This document shows, one piece after another, positions 34,230-46,697 of a stretch of 64,000 nt of DNA. Origin of the DNA: Toxorhynchites rutilus septentrionalis. Lineage: Eukaryota; Arthropoda; Insecta; Diptera; Culicidae. The notes under the pieces are model-generated. The model was given only the letters and a program-made list of their open reading frames with translations. It ran no database searches and was not told where the DNA came from. Position 1 is the stretch's first letter, and the number at the start of each line of letters is the position of its first letter. The translations under genes and the position numbers were made by a program. The stretch lies in NCBI RefSeq assembly GCF_029784135.1, contig NC_073745.1, positions 112,706,716 through 112,770,715 on the forward strand, read 5' to 3'.

Positions 34230-34513
34230 GGTTTTCAAACTTTCCCCACTTTCCAAGGTCGATCAATGGTTAAATTATGCTATAAAATTCCACCACAAAA
34301 TTTGTTAATGCTAACTTCCTTCTAGTGGGAAACCAAACCATAATTAGCGTCATTCATTACAACGTATTGCTGTATAAGCGGGGTCAAAACAGAATTTTCC
34401 CGAAACTTTGTTGTTTCTCTTGATGGCACATTTATTTCAGGATTTATACGACCGATCTGTCTGATTTTTTTTCAGCATGTAAAAATGTATTTCGTATCGC
34501 ACACCGTTACACC

Positions 34514-35177
34514 TAAATGTAACTATATGAAATGTGAAAAAATAATAAAATTATAACCATATTATTATTATGTTTATACTATATGTTTTATTAATTCATA
34601 GTGCGGATAGTTTGTACTGCAGCTTTTCGCGAAACTCATATAATATGACTTTGGCACGTATTATTGTTGTCAATTCATCTTCAAATTAAATAAAATATTA
34701 CTGGATCATGCTAAAGTTGTGTACAAACTAAGTTTGATCTTAATTTAATCATTTATTCGCAAGAAACTTAGAAAAGTCGCTTCGGACGACGAACGTGTAA
34801 AATACTTCTTCAAACATATCCTAAAACAAGTCGCAAGACGTGTCAAAATCATAGGGTGGTTGATTGCTTTGAAAGTTGGAGTGCTCTTAATTTCATGACG
34901 TTCAGCATCTTAAAAAATGAGGTATCTTTTCCATCCACCGAAACAGTACACCAATTCCTTTAACCTTCCTGTACTCGCGCATTGGTCTGACAGACCGAGA
35001 GTAAATGAGGTGGCTGAATTAAATGACTATTAAAACTCAATGAAATTAAAGAGAAAATATTTTCTGGAGTTTTTTCATTCAATTATGTTTTATTCTTTAA
35101 ATAAATACCAATACACCCAGATTTTTGTTATGCGGTTTTTTACGAGTTTTCTTTTACGTGGATTTCAGAATTAACGC
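34514..35177. repeat. 664-bp direct repeat, copy 2
   Basis: Second copy, offset 948 bp from the first. The 284 bp between the copies (34230-34513) hold no recognisable feature. Confidence 0.9.
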
Positions 35178-35311
35178 ATTTTTTATGCTTTAAAAAACCT
35201 GAGCAATATCACATCTATCTCAGCTCACACTTCTTCTTTATGCTCCCTCAAAGCACATGATGGTAACTATTTAGTGCTTGTGACGAAACTTAGCGCTTTT
35301 GACGGAAATTA

Positions 35312-35594
35312 CCCAGCAAACATTAAATCGCATAACAAGCGTATATATAACATCATATGTCCTAAAATTTGGTTGGCATATAATGCGCCTAACTGACATA
35401 TGCAAAAGTGGAGGCCATATACATACATGGCAAATGCTTACCGAATTTGTTTGGATTAATATGCAACTTTGACCGGATATAATAGCGATTATGTTGATAT
35501 TGAATTGCGATCTAATATGAATATATTCATGAATTGTCAAAGCACCAAATACGACTTATGCTATACTCATATACGATTTATTACAGACATAGAA
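35312..35594 (+). mobile_element. CCCAGCAAACATTAAATCG MITE, truncated
   Basis: Left end CCCAGCAAACATTAAATCGC after TA, matching the complete MITE at 37117. The right end is missing where the P1 element starts. Confidence 0.6.
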
Positions 35595-36682
35595 AACAGG
35601 AAGTGGGTTATATCTATGGTATAACCGCAAGGGTGACGTAGGACTATCGTTGATTTAGAGATCATTTGTATGAAGTTGAATCTGAATTCATTCTGAATGA
35701 ATTAATATTTGGAGAACTTCGAAAACGAGAGCGTTACGTTGGAGGCACAAGGTTTTATGCATCCAATATTGGATACGGAAATATCCTACTGATGGGGAAG
35801 AATAATCTTCAGAAGCTATCCTGTTGATTGCGATTGATTGAAAAATCACAAAACCTAATGTATTTGGTCACAGTGTTACATGGATAGAAAACATTAAAAT
35901 AAACTCTTTCATATGAATGTAATTTTAAATTCCCAGAGGAACTGGCAGATTATTTTCAGTAACGATTAGATATTTCCACATTTTCCTCGATACTGGAAGC
36001 CCACCAGTGGTTAATGCTAACTCGATAACCATCTGTTAATAGCACTTGATTGAAACATATTTGGTCACAGTGTTACATGGATAGAAAACATTCAAATAAA
36101 CTCTTTCACATGAATGTATTTTAAAATTCCTAGAGGAACTGGCAGATTATTTTCCGGATCTTTCTCGATCCAAACGGAAAGAATTCCGTGCGTGTATGTG
36201 TGTGTGTGTAGCGGCTGCTTCGAGATCTTCCCGGGGAACCGTTTGTAGCATCACTCTCCTCCTGATGGATTCCCTTCTGGCCTAAGGTGCACAAACAGGC
36301 TCTTGGTGACACCGTTCATCCGCGCTTTCATGATAAATGAAGAGCTTCACCACAACAGCAACAACATGCTCCAATCGCTGTTCAATTAGAACTGAGTGGA
36401 TTTCCGAGCGGCGCTCGCTTATATACCGATTGGTGATTTCAATAGCCTATTTTGAAAGCAAATTTAAGACTATTGAAACAAGTTTTTGGATCAGAAAGTA
36501 ACAAGTATAGAACGCGTAGACATTTTATCTTTCGAATGAAGTGTTTATCATACCATTTCGTTCAGTTGTTTAGGAGCTATTAACACTCAAAATCTCGGTC
36601 TCCGGCGTAACGCTTTCGTTTTCGAAACTTTGATTTTACACCCCGGTATAGAAATGAAAGACGTAGTCCTACGTCAAAAAAA
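35595..36682 (-). mobile_element. P-family element, copy 1 (about 1.09 kb)
   Basis: Minus-strand copy of the repeat also found at 42876 and 51234. On its own strand it starts TTTTGACGTAGGACTACGTC and ends CCCACTTCCTGTTTT. Inside, near the far end, TAGTCCTACGTCA repeats the start inverted. TATATAA (minus, around 36425-36419) and TCAGT (minus, 36395-36391) form a core promoter pair. No transposase. Confidence 0.8.
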
Positions 36683-37116
36683 AAACAAATGGCGCAAAAT
36701 ATTTTCGTGAAATATTTATTATAGCCTCACGAATCGCCATTTTTATATTATATATGAGTATTTATGTTTGTAGCAACAATAATTGTTTGATTGACTTGTG
36801 TTGGGAGTGGAATATGAATGTTTCAAATGGCACAGATTGATGTTTGGTAAAAACTACTCCGATGTGGGTTCGAACTCCGGTCGTCTGGATTATGATCCAC
36901 CTCTCGCGCGGCTATCTGAAATTTAATTCAACAGCGGTTAAAACTTTCGAGTGCATCAGCATTTCATTGACATTTCAATATGATGTAATATGTTCTTTAT
37001 TAGGATCCAATATGATTTACTGTTTCATGATTTTCTTCAGCATGCAACACGATTTACTACAGTACTGAATCGATTTAAATTATACGCTTATACGACACAT
37101 AAACTGCATCAGCGTA

Positions 37117-37493
37117 CCCAGCAAACATTAAATCGTATAACTTTGCACATGATAAGTTACATATAATTTCGTATCAAATCACAATCGCATAAAATATGAA
37201 TCAAAATATCGATTATATATATCTAAAATCGCATAAAATCTAAAAACACGATTTTCCATGTCATCGATGGATTGAGTGGTAACGTTGTCGTATCAAATCG
37301 CATATCAGTCCAAAAAGCATCGCATATCGTTATATACGGCTTTATATGCGTACAAAATATGGCATATACGTATATCGCCTCCACTTTTGTGTGTATATGC
37401 TAGTTATCTGCATCATATATCATACAAATGTGTCTTGGTTGTATGTACATCGCCTCCAATTATAGCTATTCATACGACTTAATGTTTGCTGGG
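37117..37493. mobile_element. TA-flanked MITE (377 bp), unit A
   Basis: The ends CCCAGCAAACATTAAATCGT and (inverted) CCCAGCAAACATTAAGTCGT are flanked by TA at 37115-37116 and 37494-37495, as in Tc1/mariner-type insertions. A further right-type end (GATTTAATGTTTACTGGG) lies at about 37725-37742. The unit B copy is at 39730-40106. Confidence 0.75.
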
Positions 37494-38978
37494 TAATATA
37501 CGCATATGATGCGGATTAAATATATTTTACGATAATGTACATCATAAAATTGATGTTTATTATACCGAATTGCGACTTAATTCGATAATGGTATATAAAA
37601 TCGAGTTTTTACATTTTATGCAATTTCAAATATACACGATACATATCTTGATTGATATTATATGCGATTATGATTTATTCGGATTTCTTGTAAGACACGT
37701 GCACGGGCACGTGCAAAATTATACGATTTAATGTTTACTGGGTAATGCCGCACTCTATCACGATGCTTACGTAGATTTTAGGTGACCTGGTTTTTTGACG
37801 CGGATTTTCCCATTAACGCGGTTTTTTTCACGCGGATTTTCCAATTAACGCGTTTTTTTACGCGGCAGAAGTGGAAGAAGTGGCAGGAGTGGTAAAAGCG
37901 GTGGCGGCGACAGCGGACAACAAGTTTCTATTTTGCTGCGGTCATGTAATAAGAGCCTCCGCAGACTGCAGTCTTTCCATCGACCGATAATTTTGGACAG
38001 TTTGGGCTAGCGCAAACACCGACCCATCTGCCTCTCCGTACGGATCAAATTATAGGACGAAAAATTCTGCAGTCTTCGGGTTCTTCAAGGCCACTGTTCC
38101 ACCATCCAGCCATCCAATAGATAACCGTAACCCATCGCTTTCGTGTAATCGATCCCGCACATAAAATGAGGCAAAATGGCAAAATGAGGGACACGAATTT
38201 CGGCATGATAAGAACAAAAATTAATATTGTTTACAAGTCTTTGAATTTTACACAAGTCCAATTTTTACTGCGTTGAAAATTTCCAGTTTAATTACAAGTT
38301 AGCGCAATCTGCGAGAAGTTTTTATTTTTCGTTTCCTTTGGAAGAAGTCTATGGTGGCTCTGTATCATCGGATATAACCGTCGCGATACCCGCGGCGCCG
38401 AATCCACTTAATGTGAGTGGTATAGGTTTTACTTCAGAACAGGGTATCGAAAATTGACTGAATTCATTCTTGGCTTCAAAAGATGAAGGCTTGTTTTGCG
38501 ACAGAATCCGTAAAATGCCAGAAAGATGGGAAAAAGTAGTGGCTAGCGATGGCCAATACTTTGAATAATGTATTAATTCATTTTACTATTTAAATAAATG
38601 TTATTTCCAGAAAATGTTTTTTAAAATTATATGTTCAGTTATCCATGTTAATGTATGTTTCAGTTATGGTGTCAAATTAAATTCAAATCGCTTGGAAAAA
38701 GGTTGAAGTATATCGTGCAGGACTTACAATATAGGGGTAGTGGGGGCAAAGTGGTCACCTGCTTGTTTGGTAGTATAGCTATTGACTATAGATGCCATAT
38801 TTATAATCACCTAAATGAATAAAGTGATAAATAGAATAGTTCACATACTGGTTCAAATTATATGTGAAGCTCTTTTTGAGACGGAACATTGTAACACATC
38901 GGTATGAAGAAATATCACCTGTATCACTTTCCTCTCTATTTCTACATTATATTATGTTTTTTTTTCTTTATTTATTTT

Positions 38979-38999
38979 ATTAGGCTCAAGTGGAATTAT
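38979..38999 (+). repeat. Left target duplication of W, unit A copy
   Basis: A 21-bp string beginning ATTAGGCTC and ending GGAATTAT. It recurs at 41592-41612 (unit B) and at 63818-63838. Confidence 0.7.
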
Positions 39000-39372
39000 G
39001 GTGAGAGCAGTTGGCGAGTGCAGATGTGTTTTTCGGTCGCTCCGTTGCTTTGTTGGCTCTCGTGTGCAGTGAAGTTATGGAAAAATACTGTTTCGAAAAC
39101 AGTCCGAAACATTCGGTCGAAAAGATTCGTGAATCTAGTCATTATTCATATTTCGTTACGCTATGTGAATTTGGAATTAACTTTCAAACGAGTTTATGGT
39201 TTTTGTTTCGATGTGCCGAATGTTCAGAAGCGTTTATTTTTTTTTTCGTCCATCGATGCGCGGCTGTATGTGTAGAACAGAGTAATTCTCTGAGCAGGAA
39301 TCGGGAGAGTGAGACCCTGCATTTTCTCCATTTCACGGAAGGATCAACGAAGCTAAGTTTATCTTATTATAT

Positions 39373-41985
39373 ATTTATGTTTGTAGCAACAATAATTGTT
39401 TGATTGACTTGTGTTGGGAGTGGAATATGAATGTTTCAAATGGCACAGATTGATGTTTGGTAAAAACTACTCCGATGTGGGTTCGAACTCCGGTCGTCTG
39501 GATTATGATCCACCTCTCGCGCGGCTATCTGAAATTTAATTCAACAGCGGTTAAAACTTTCGAGTGCATCAGCATTTCATTGACATTTCAATATGATGTA
39601 ATATGTTCTTTATTAGGATCCAATATGATTTACTGTTTCATGATTTTCTTCAGCATGCAACACGATTTACTACAGTACTGAATCGATTTAAATTATACGC
39701 TTATACGACACATAAACTGCATCAGCGTACCCAGCAAACATTAAATCGTATAACTTTGCACATGATAAGTTACATATAATTTCGTATCAAATCACAATCG
39801 CATAAAATATGAATCAAAATATCGATTATATATATCTAAAATCGCATAAAATCTAAAAACACGATTTTCCATGTCATCGATGGATTGAGTGGTAACGTTG
39901 TCGTATCAAATCGCATATCAGTCCAAAAAGCATCGCATATCGTTATATACGGCTTTATATGCGTACAAAATATGGCATATACGTATATCGCCTCCACTTT
40001 TGTGTGTATATGCTAGTTATCTGCATCATATATCATACAAATGTGTCTTGGTTGTATGTACATCGCCTCCAATTATAGCTATTCATACGACTTAATGTTT
40101 GCTGGGTAATATACGCATATGATGCGGATTAAATATATTTTACGATAATGTACATCATAAAATTGATGTTTATTATACCGAATTGCGACTTAATTCGATA
40201 ATGGTATATAAAATCGAGTTTTTACATTTTATGCAATTTCAAATATACACGATACATATCTTGATTGATATTATATGCGATTATGATTTATTCGGATTTC
40301 TTGTAAGACACGTGCACGGGCACGTGCAAAATTATACGATTTAATGTTTACTGGGTAATGCCGCACTCTATCACGATGCTTACGTAGATTTTAGGTGACC
40401 TGGTTTTTTGACGCGGATTTTCCCATTAACGCGGTTTTTTTCACGCGGATTTTCCAATTAACGCGTTTTTTTACGCGGCAGAAGTGGAAGAAGTGGCAGG
40501 AGTGGTAAAAGCGGTGGCGGCGACAGCGGACAACAAGTTTCTATTTTGCTGCGGTCATGTAATAAGAGCCTCCGCAGACTGCAGTCTTTCCATCGACCGA
40601 TAATTTTGGACAGTTTGGGCTAGCGCAAACACCGACCCATCTGCCTCTCCGTACGGATCAAATTATAGGACGAAAAATTCTGCAGTCTTCGGGTTCTTCA
40701 AGGCCACTGTTCCACCATCCAGCCATCCAATAGATAACCGTAACCCATCGCTTTCGTGTAATCGATCCCGCACATAAAATGAGGCAAAATGGCAAAATGA
40801 GGGACACGAATTTCGGCATGATAAGAACAAAAATTAATATTGTTTACAAGTCTTTGAATTTTACACAAGTCCAATTTTTACTGCGTTGAAAATTTCCAGT
40901 TTAATTACAAGTTAGCGCAATCTGCGAGAAGTTTTTATTTTTCGTTTCCTTTGGAAGAAGTCTATGGTGGCTCTGTATCATCGGATATAACCGTCGCGAT
41001 ACCCGCGGCGCCGAATCCACTTAATGTGAGTGGTATAGGTTTTACTTCAGAACAGGGTATCGAAAATTGACTGAATTCATTCTTGGCTTCAAAAGATGAA
41101 GGCTTGTTTTGCGACAGAATCCGTAAAATGCCAGAAAGATGGGAAAAAGTAGTGGCTAGCGATGGCCAATACTTTGAATAATGTATTAATTCATTTTACT
41201 ATTTAAATAAATGTTATTTCCAGAAAATGTTTTTTAAAATTATATGTTCAGTTATCCATGTTAATGTATGTTTCAGTTATGGTGTCAAATTAAATTCAAA
41301 TCGCTTGGAAAAAGGTTGAAGTATATCGTGCAGGACTTACAATATAGGGGTAGTGGGGGCAAAGTGGTCACCTGCTTGTTTGGTAGTATAGCTATTGACT
41401 ATAGATGCCATATTTATAATCACCTAAATGAATAAAGTGATAAATAGAATAGTTCACATACTGGTTCAAATTATATGTGAAGCTCTTTTTGAGACGGAAC
41501 ATTGTAACACATCGGTATGAAGAAATATCACCTGTATCACTTTCCTCTCTATTTCTACATTATATTATGTTTTTTTTTCTTTATTTATTTTATTAGGCTC
41601 AAGTGGAATTATGGTGAGAGCAGTTGGCGAGTGCAGATGTGTTTTTCGGTCGCTCCGTTGCTTTGTTGGCTCTCGTGTGCAGTGAAGTTATGGAAAAATA
41701 CTGTTTCGAAAACAGTCCGAAACATTCGGTCGAAAAGATTCGTGAATCTAGTCATTATTCATATTTCGTTACGCTATGTGAATTTGGAATTAACTTTCAA
41801 ACGAGTTTATGGTTTTTGTTTCGATGTGCCGAATGTTCAGAAGCGTTTATTTTTTTTTTCGTCCATCGATGCGCGGCTGTATGTGTAGAACAGAGTAATT
41901 CTCTGAGCAGGAATCGGGAGAGTGAGACCCTGCATTTTCTCCATTTCACGGAAGGATCAACGAAGCTAAGTTTATCTTATTATAT
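39373..41985. repeat. Tandem duplication unit B (2,613 bp)
   Basis: Second unit, apparently identical to unit A. Unlike unit A, it runs on into the rest of element W after 41985. Confidence 0.95.
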
Positions 41986-42584
41986 ATCCTTAAGGTGAAG
42001 GTGGAAGCTAGCCACAAATGGCTGCCACAATGGCGCTCATTTCTTTCATCTCCCTCCCTCACCTCTCGCCCGAAAATCAATAATTTTGCGAAACAGTGTG
42101 AAGAAAATGATCGTTTTCGCACACTTCCCATCAAGTAATATCAACCAAACTCTAATCGATTACTCACAAGATATTAAATTTTCATCTGCTTTCGCACCGT
42201 ATAGTGAAGAACGTCGGAAAACTCGAGCAAGTGCTCTGAAAGTTAAATTTTCGTTTTTCAATCTTCTGCAATGGTTTTGTTTTGAATTGGTGGAAGCATC
42301 GTTATTTTTTCGACACTGATGCCAAACAACATCATCGAAACAGCTATAAAAACCACTCAATAAAATGTTATTCCGGAGTCATAGCGTCCCATGTCATGAA
42401 AATCAATAGAATAAAATTGTGTTGATATCAATACAATTATTATTTTTACGTTTAATGGGTCTATAATGTAAGTTTCAGCAACTTTAACATTGGGTAAGAA
42501 AATTGTATTGCAGAGCTCGGAACACTGCCACGGCTGCCTATGCTTTCAAAAACAGTAAACGGAAAAGTATTAAATTCAATCTAA

Positions 42585-42881
42585 ATGCCTCGGCCAACGA
42601 AGAGAAGGGTTAAGGCTTTCCAACGTGAATATGTGAAAACAATACGATCAACGAAGGAAAATATTACGGAATTATCAAAATCGAGTTACTATGCGGAAGA
42701 ACTTGTTAATACCAAAAGAGCCCCAATTCGCATGTGTTATAAATTTGCTCATGTTACACTCGCGTATAATCAGAATCATATGCAAATGCACCTTCTATAT
42801 ATATTTATATTTGCAATTGTACATCGGAACATATCGTACATACATTTTACTTTAGTATTGAATTGTTATTTTTTTTTTTGA
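42585..42881 (+). CDS. Hypothetical frame inside the TTAA element
   Basis: A 98-codon frame whose first 46 residues (start MPRPTKRRVKAFQREYVKTI) are basic and well mixed, unlike random AT-rich translation; the rest becomes hydrophobic low-complexity sequence and runs into P2. I do not recognise it. It may be a leftover of a captured exon or of a transposase N-terminus, or chance. Confidence 0.25.
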   Translation: MPRPTKRRVKAFQREYVKTIRSTKENITELSKSSYYAEELVNTKRAPIRMCYKFAHVTLAYNQNHMQMHLLYIFIFAIVHRNISYIHFTLVLNCYFFF

Positions 42882-43966
42882 CGTAGGACTACGTCTTTCA
42901 TTTCTATACCGGGGTGTAAAATCAAAGTTTCGAAAACGAAAACGTTACGCCGGAGACCGAGATTTTGAGTGTTAATAGCTCCTAAACAACTGAACGAAAT
43001 GGTATGATAAACACTTCATTCGAAAGATAAAATGTCTACGCGTTCTATACTTGTTACTTTCTGATCCAAAAACTTGTTTCAATAGTCTTAAATTTGCTTT
43101 CAAAATAGGCTATTGAAATCACCAATCGGTATATAAGCGAGCGCCGCTCGGAAATCCACTCAGTTCTAATTGAACAGCGATTGGAGCATGTTGTCGCTGT
43201 TGTGGTGAAGCTCCTCATTTATCAAGAAAGCGCGGATGAACGGTGTCACCAAGAGCCTGTTTGTGCACCTTAGGCCAGAAGGGAATCCATCAGGAGGAGA
43301 GTGATGCTACAAACGGTTCCCCGGGAAGATCTCGAAGCAGCCGCTACACACACACACATACACGCACGGAATTCTTTCCGTTTGGATCGAGAAAGATCCG
43401 GAAAATAATCTGCCAGTTCCTCTAGGAATTTAAAAATACATTCATGTGAAAGAGTTTATTTGAATGTTTTCTATCCATGTAACACTGTGACCAAATATGT
43501 TTCAATCAAGTGCTATTAACAGATGGTTATCGAGTTAGCATTAACCACTGGTGGGCTTCCAGTATCGAGGAAAATGTGGAAATATCTAATCGTTACTGAA
43601 AATAATCTGCCAGTTCCTCTGGGAATTTAAAAATACATTCATATGAAAGAGTTTATTTTAATGTTTTCTATCCATGTAACACTGTGACCAAATACATTAG
43701 GTTTTGTGATTTTTCAATCAATCGCAATCAACAGGATAGCTTCTGAAGATTATTCTTCCCTATCAGTAGGATATTTCCGTATCCAATATTGGATGCATAA
43801 AACCTTGTGCCTTCAACGTAACGCTCTCGTTTTCGAAGTTCTCCAAATATTCATTCATTCAGAATGAATTCAGATTCAACTTCATACAAATGATCTCTAA
43901 ATCAACGATAGTCCTACGTCACCCTTGCGGTTATACCATAGATATAACCCACTTCCTGTTTTTTCA
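42876..43966 (+). mobile_element. P-family element, copy 2
   Basis: Starts TTTTGACGTAGGACTACGTC and ends ACCCACTTCCTGTTTT. It is an inverted partner of P1 and highly similar. Near the 3' end GGTTATA...TATAACC could form a small hairpin. It carries the TATA/initiator pair listed next and has no recognisable protein. Confidence 0.85.
43130..43164 (+). promoter_or_regulatory. TATA plus TCAGT core promoter in P2
   Basis: TATATAA at 43130-43136 and TCAGT at 43160-43164. The distance from TATA to the initiator A is 32 nt, the normal arthropod Pol II geometry. The same pair is kept in P1 and P3. Confidence 0.55.
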
Positions 43967-44583
43967 AATGTATTCAAAGACTCGTGTCAATGAAGCGCCA
44001 CACAGACTGATAAGTGAATTGATCTATTTACGTGTGCTTTGCTCTTCTCTCACAAACACTATTATCCCATTTTTACACGAGGGTTTACCTATACTACTAC
44101 AATGGCTAGCTTCCACCTTCACCTTAATCTATCTATTTTAGCTTGATTTGTCATATTGCAATTATATCAATAAAAAGTGACAATTCTGAAAAGTGGTGAG
44201 AGAGAGAAATTTGCTCTCATGGTACCTACCAATGTGCAAAAGGTGTAAAATGAACGGACATGTTTTTTGTGTTGTATTGTTGGTGCCAAAAAGAAGGCTA
44301 TATCTTTAGTGGTGTGGATAGGAAAGTATTGGTGCGAAAAAATTCAACGTTTATGGTGACCCCCCAGAGCGAGGTGTGAATAAAGAACGTCATCTTTCCT
44401 TTAATACGCGTTTGTATATATGTACTAAGATTTTTCGCTGCAGATGACGTAAATGCACATATACTCTCTCGAGGTAGTTTTTGTTTTTCATTCCATCTGT
44501 TCTTACGAGTGATTACACCAGGAGGGTGCGACTCGGGCAAAACACACGTCACGTATAGACGTGTGTTTTGATCGCTCCGTTAA

Positions 44584-45873
44584 GGCCCATTTATACGTTG
44601 CTAGTAGCTGACTTGACAATGAGCAGCTACTGACCCGGTGGACTCGCTTGACAATTGGTTGACTCGCCTTGTCCGTTCACACAGTGTGAGCTGCTGGCGA
44701 GAAACTAGATACTACGGCACGGGTTTACCAGGGATGCCAGGCGACTTTTCAAATGTCCATCAAATAGTCAGAAACAGCAATCAGGTCCGAATTTGTCAAA
44801 TGATTGGTAAAAAATCGACTTCTTTATTGGCAGTTTTCATCTTAGGTTTTCAGTTGAATGTATCATCACACAATTTTATAGCAAAACAAACGCTGATCGT
44901 GTTTAAAAATACATACTTTGTGCTGAATTTCTTTGAACTGAAGGTACTATCCGAAAAAGCAGAAAGAGAAAAGGATTCGGGCCAGGAATTAGATGCAAAG
45001 AAAAGGAGCAACAAATACAATATTGAAGGAACTCTACGATGAGGATCCCCGAGATTACAGAGCAGTGTTGGTAATAACACCTGAACAAGTGAAAAAACTG
45101 TTGGATTTAATTGCTCCACGAATACAACGCCAAGATACAGTCATGAGGGATGCTGTACCTGCAAGAGTTAAATTAGAAATTACATTGATGTGCCTTTGTT
45201 TTGGAATATCGTTGGGATTGTTGTCGATATTTTTTAGAATCTCGAAAACATCCATAGCTCAGATAATTCCGAAAGGATGTGATGTTATAAATGGTAGTCT
45301 AAAAGATTTTTTTTTTAATTTTATTTATTTTGTGAAATGAAAATGATAGTCGATTTGCAGGTGCAATAGATACGCTTCAAAAATTTTAATAATGAATGAA
45401 AATGTACTTTTTTAAATCGAATATGTATTCTGTTTCTTAGAACAATACTTTTTTTTGTAAGTTGTGATCTGATAATGATTCTATATTAGAGATTCTCAAG
45501 AAAACTATCTCAAAAAGAAAGCGTGCCCCGCCAGCGTGCAAAACGAAATAACAATTATTTCGTTTAGAAACTATGAGGGTTTTATTTGTTTTTCCAATAA
45601 TTTTCAAGTCTATAAATATCTTCACATATTTTCAAATATCTTAAAAATAGAGACATTTCATTACATTTGGCATCACTGATTCGAACGCTAAATTCTGTTT
45701 TTGACGTTGTGAAGCATGCAAGTGCGAGTAAATTCAAAAAACTTTGAAGTAGCTCGCACGCCGGATCACACATGACAATAACTGGCATGATGTGTTCACA
45801 CGGTGTGAGTAGCTGCACTGCAGTAACTGACTAGACCGACTCGTATGCTTACTCGCACCGTCTGAACCCGGCT
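44584..45873 (+). mobile_element. PIF/Harbinger transposon, internally deleted (1.29 kb)
   Basis: The ends AGGCCCATTTATACG and (inverted) AGCCGGGTTCAGACG are flanked by TTA at 44581-44583 and 45874-45876, the TWA duplication of PIF/Harbinger. It contains the N-terminal part of a HARBI1-like transposase. The rest of the transposase and the Myb-like partner gene are missing. Confidence 0.85.
44993..45340 (+). pseudogene. HARBI1-like transposase, N-terminal fragment
   Basis: A 115-codon frame. RKGATNTILKELYDEDPRDY, ITPEQVKKLLDLIAPRIQRQ and MRDAVPARVKLEITL are typical of the N-terminal domain of Harbinger transposases (ALP1/HARBI1-like), and LLSIFFRISKTSIAQIIP is the helix-turn-helix-like part that precedes the DDE core. 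The frame then runs into a poly-T stretch at 45309, so the DDE nuclease is absent and the protein cannot be active. The enclosing element has matching ends and TTA duplications. Confidence 0.8.
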
Positions 45874-46697
45874 TTAATCTTGTGCTAGGTGATTGTAGTG
45901 AGTTAGAGAGGGAGGTGCGCGATTGATTAGTTTTTAGATAGACGTTTTTATAGAATGTTGGTAGTGCGTGTGTGTATATGTTTTTGTAAGTGATTAATAT
46001 GAATATTATCGTTTTTATTGGAAAGTGCCTCATTACGAGCGTCGCTTCGCTGTGAGGGCGAGATGATTTGTATGCAAGGTTATATACACTTCATCTCGTT
46101 TTCACCGTGAGGTGATGTTCGTGATCAGGCTCAGAGTAGGTGTGATGAATAACGGAACATATCGTCGGATCGGTTGGCCTTGGAGGAGTTTTCTCGGTTA
46201 CCTTCTCAGGTTTCCCACTATTGAATCTCCGCCAACGCGATGAAAAGTACATACGATGAATACTAGAATATATTAATATAATATATTATATAAAATGTAT
46301 TAATTTTACAGGTTTTCCTTCTCAGGATACCTAAAGATAATCTGTGCCGCGTGTTGTAACACATGAGATTTTCGGATTTTTGTTTTGTCGGAGGTCAATT
46401 GCTCGAATTTACATAATCACATCACTTACCGCAGTGAATCCTGATTTTTCTTAACCATTCCCACTAACAACTATCCCTTCCATGATAAACGCTAGGGAAC
46501 CACGCTATAGAGGCGACCCTTCTGGCCTTCGGGCGGCGAATATCATACTAACATTCCTTTCCTTCCCCTGGTGACTGTAAGGACGTGGCCGGCGTCGTTA
46601 TTGACCATTTAAAGCTCGAACCACCGAAAATTACACAACGAGAATGATTTGCTAGTTCCAAGCGTCATTCTGTGTGTTCTTTGTGCAATTTGGTTGG

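Larger units (their letters stand above)
36760..39372. repeat. Tandem duplication unit A (2,613 bp)
   Basis: Repeated immediately at 39373-41985 with no difference I could find. It contains a TA-flanked MITE, AT-rich sequence with ACGCGGATTTTCC repeats, a GC-richer stretch of unknown nature (about 37860-38180) and the first 373 bp of element W with its left target duplication. Short frames inside are not convincing genes. Confidence 0.95.
41990..44127. mobile_element. TTAA-flanked DNA element with 21-bp inverted ends
   Basis: GGTGAAGGTGGAAGCTAGCC and its inverse lie directly inside TTAA at 41990-41993 and 44124-44127. A TTAA duplication is the signature of piggyBac-type insertion, but the end sequence is not a canonical piggyBac end, so the superfamily is open. 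It contains P2. No transposase is recognisable. Confidence 0.65.

Noticed and set aside
36130..36312. 60-codon frame repeated in all three P elements (starts MSPRACLCTLG)
   Set aside because: It recurs only because the DNA repeats. Its end changes with the CA-repeat length in P3, there is no recognised domain, and in each copy the proposed start is not an ATG.
36862..36925. tRNA-like GGTTCGAACTCC sequence in the duplicated unit
   Set aside because: The B-box-like word is there, but no acceptor stem, A box or cloverleaf could be drawn on either strand. A SINE head is possible but unsupported.
37860..38190. GC-richer stretch with partial frames such as GVCASPNCPKLSVDGK on the minus strand
   Set aside because: It looked like a gene fragment, but the frame is broken within 40 codons each way and I could not name a family.
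38904..39403. Overlapping frames of 123-130 codons in each tandem unit
   Set aside because: They overlap each other in different frames, are rich in Phe/Leu runs, match no family, and lie partly in the leader-like start of W.
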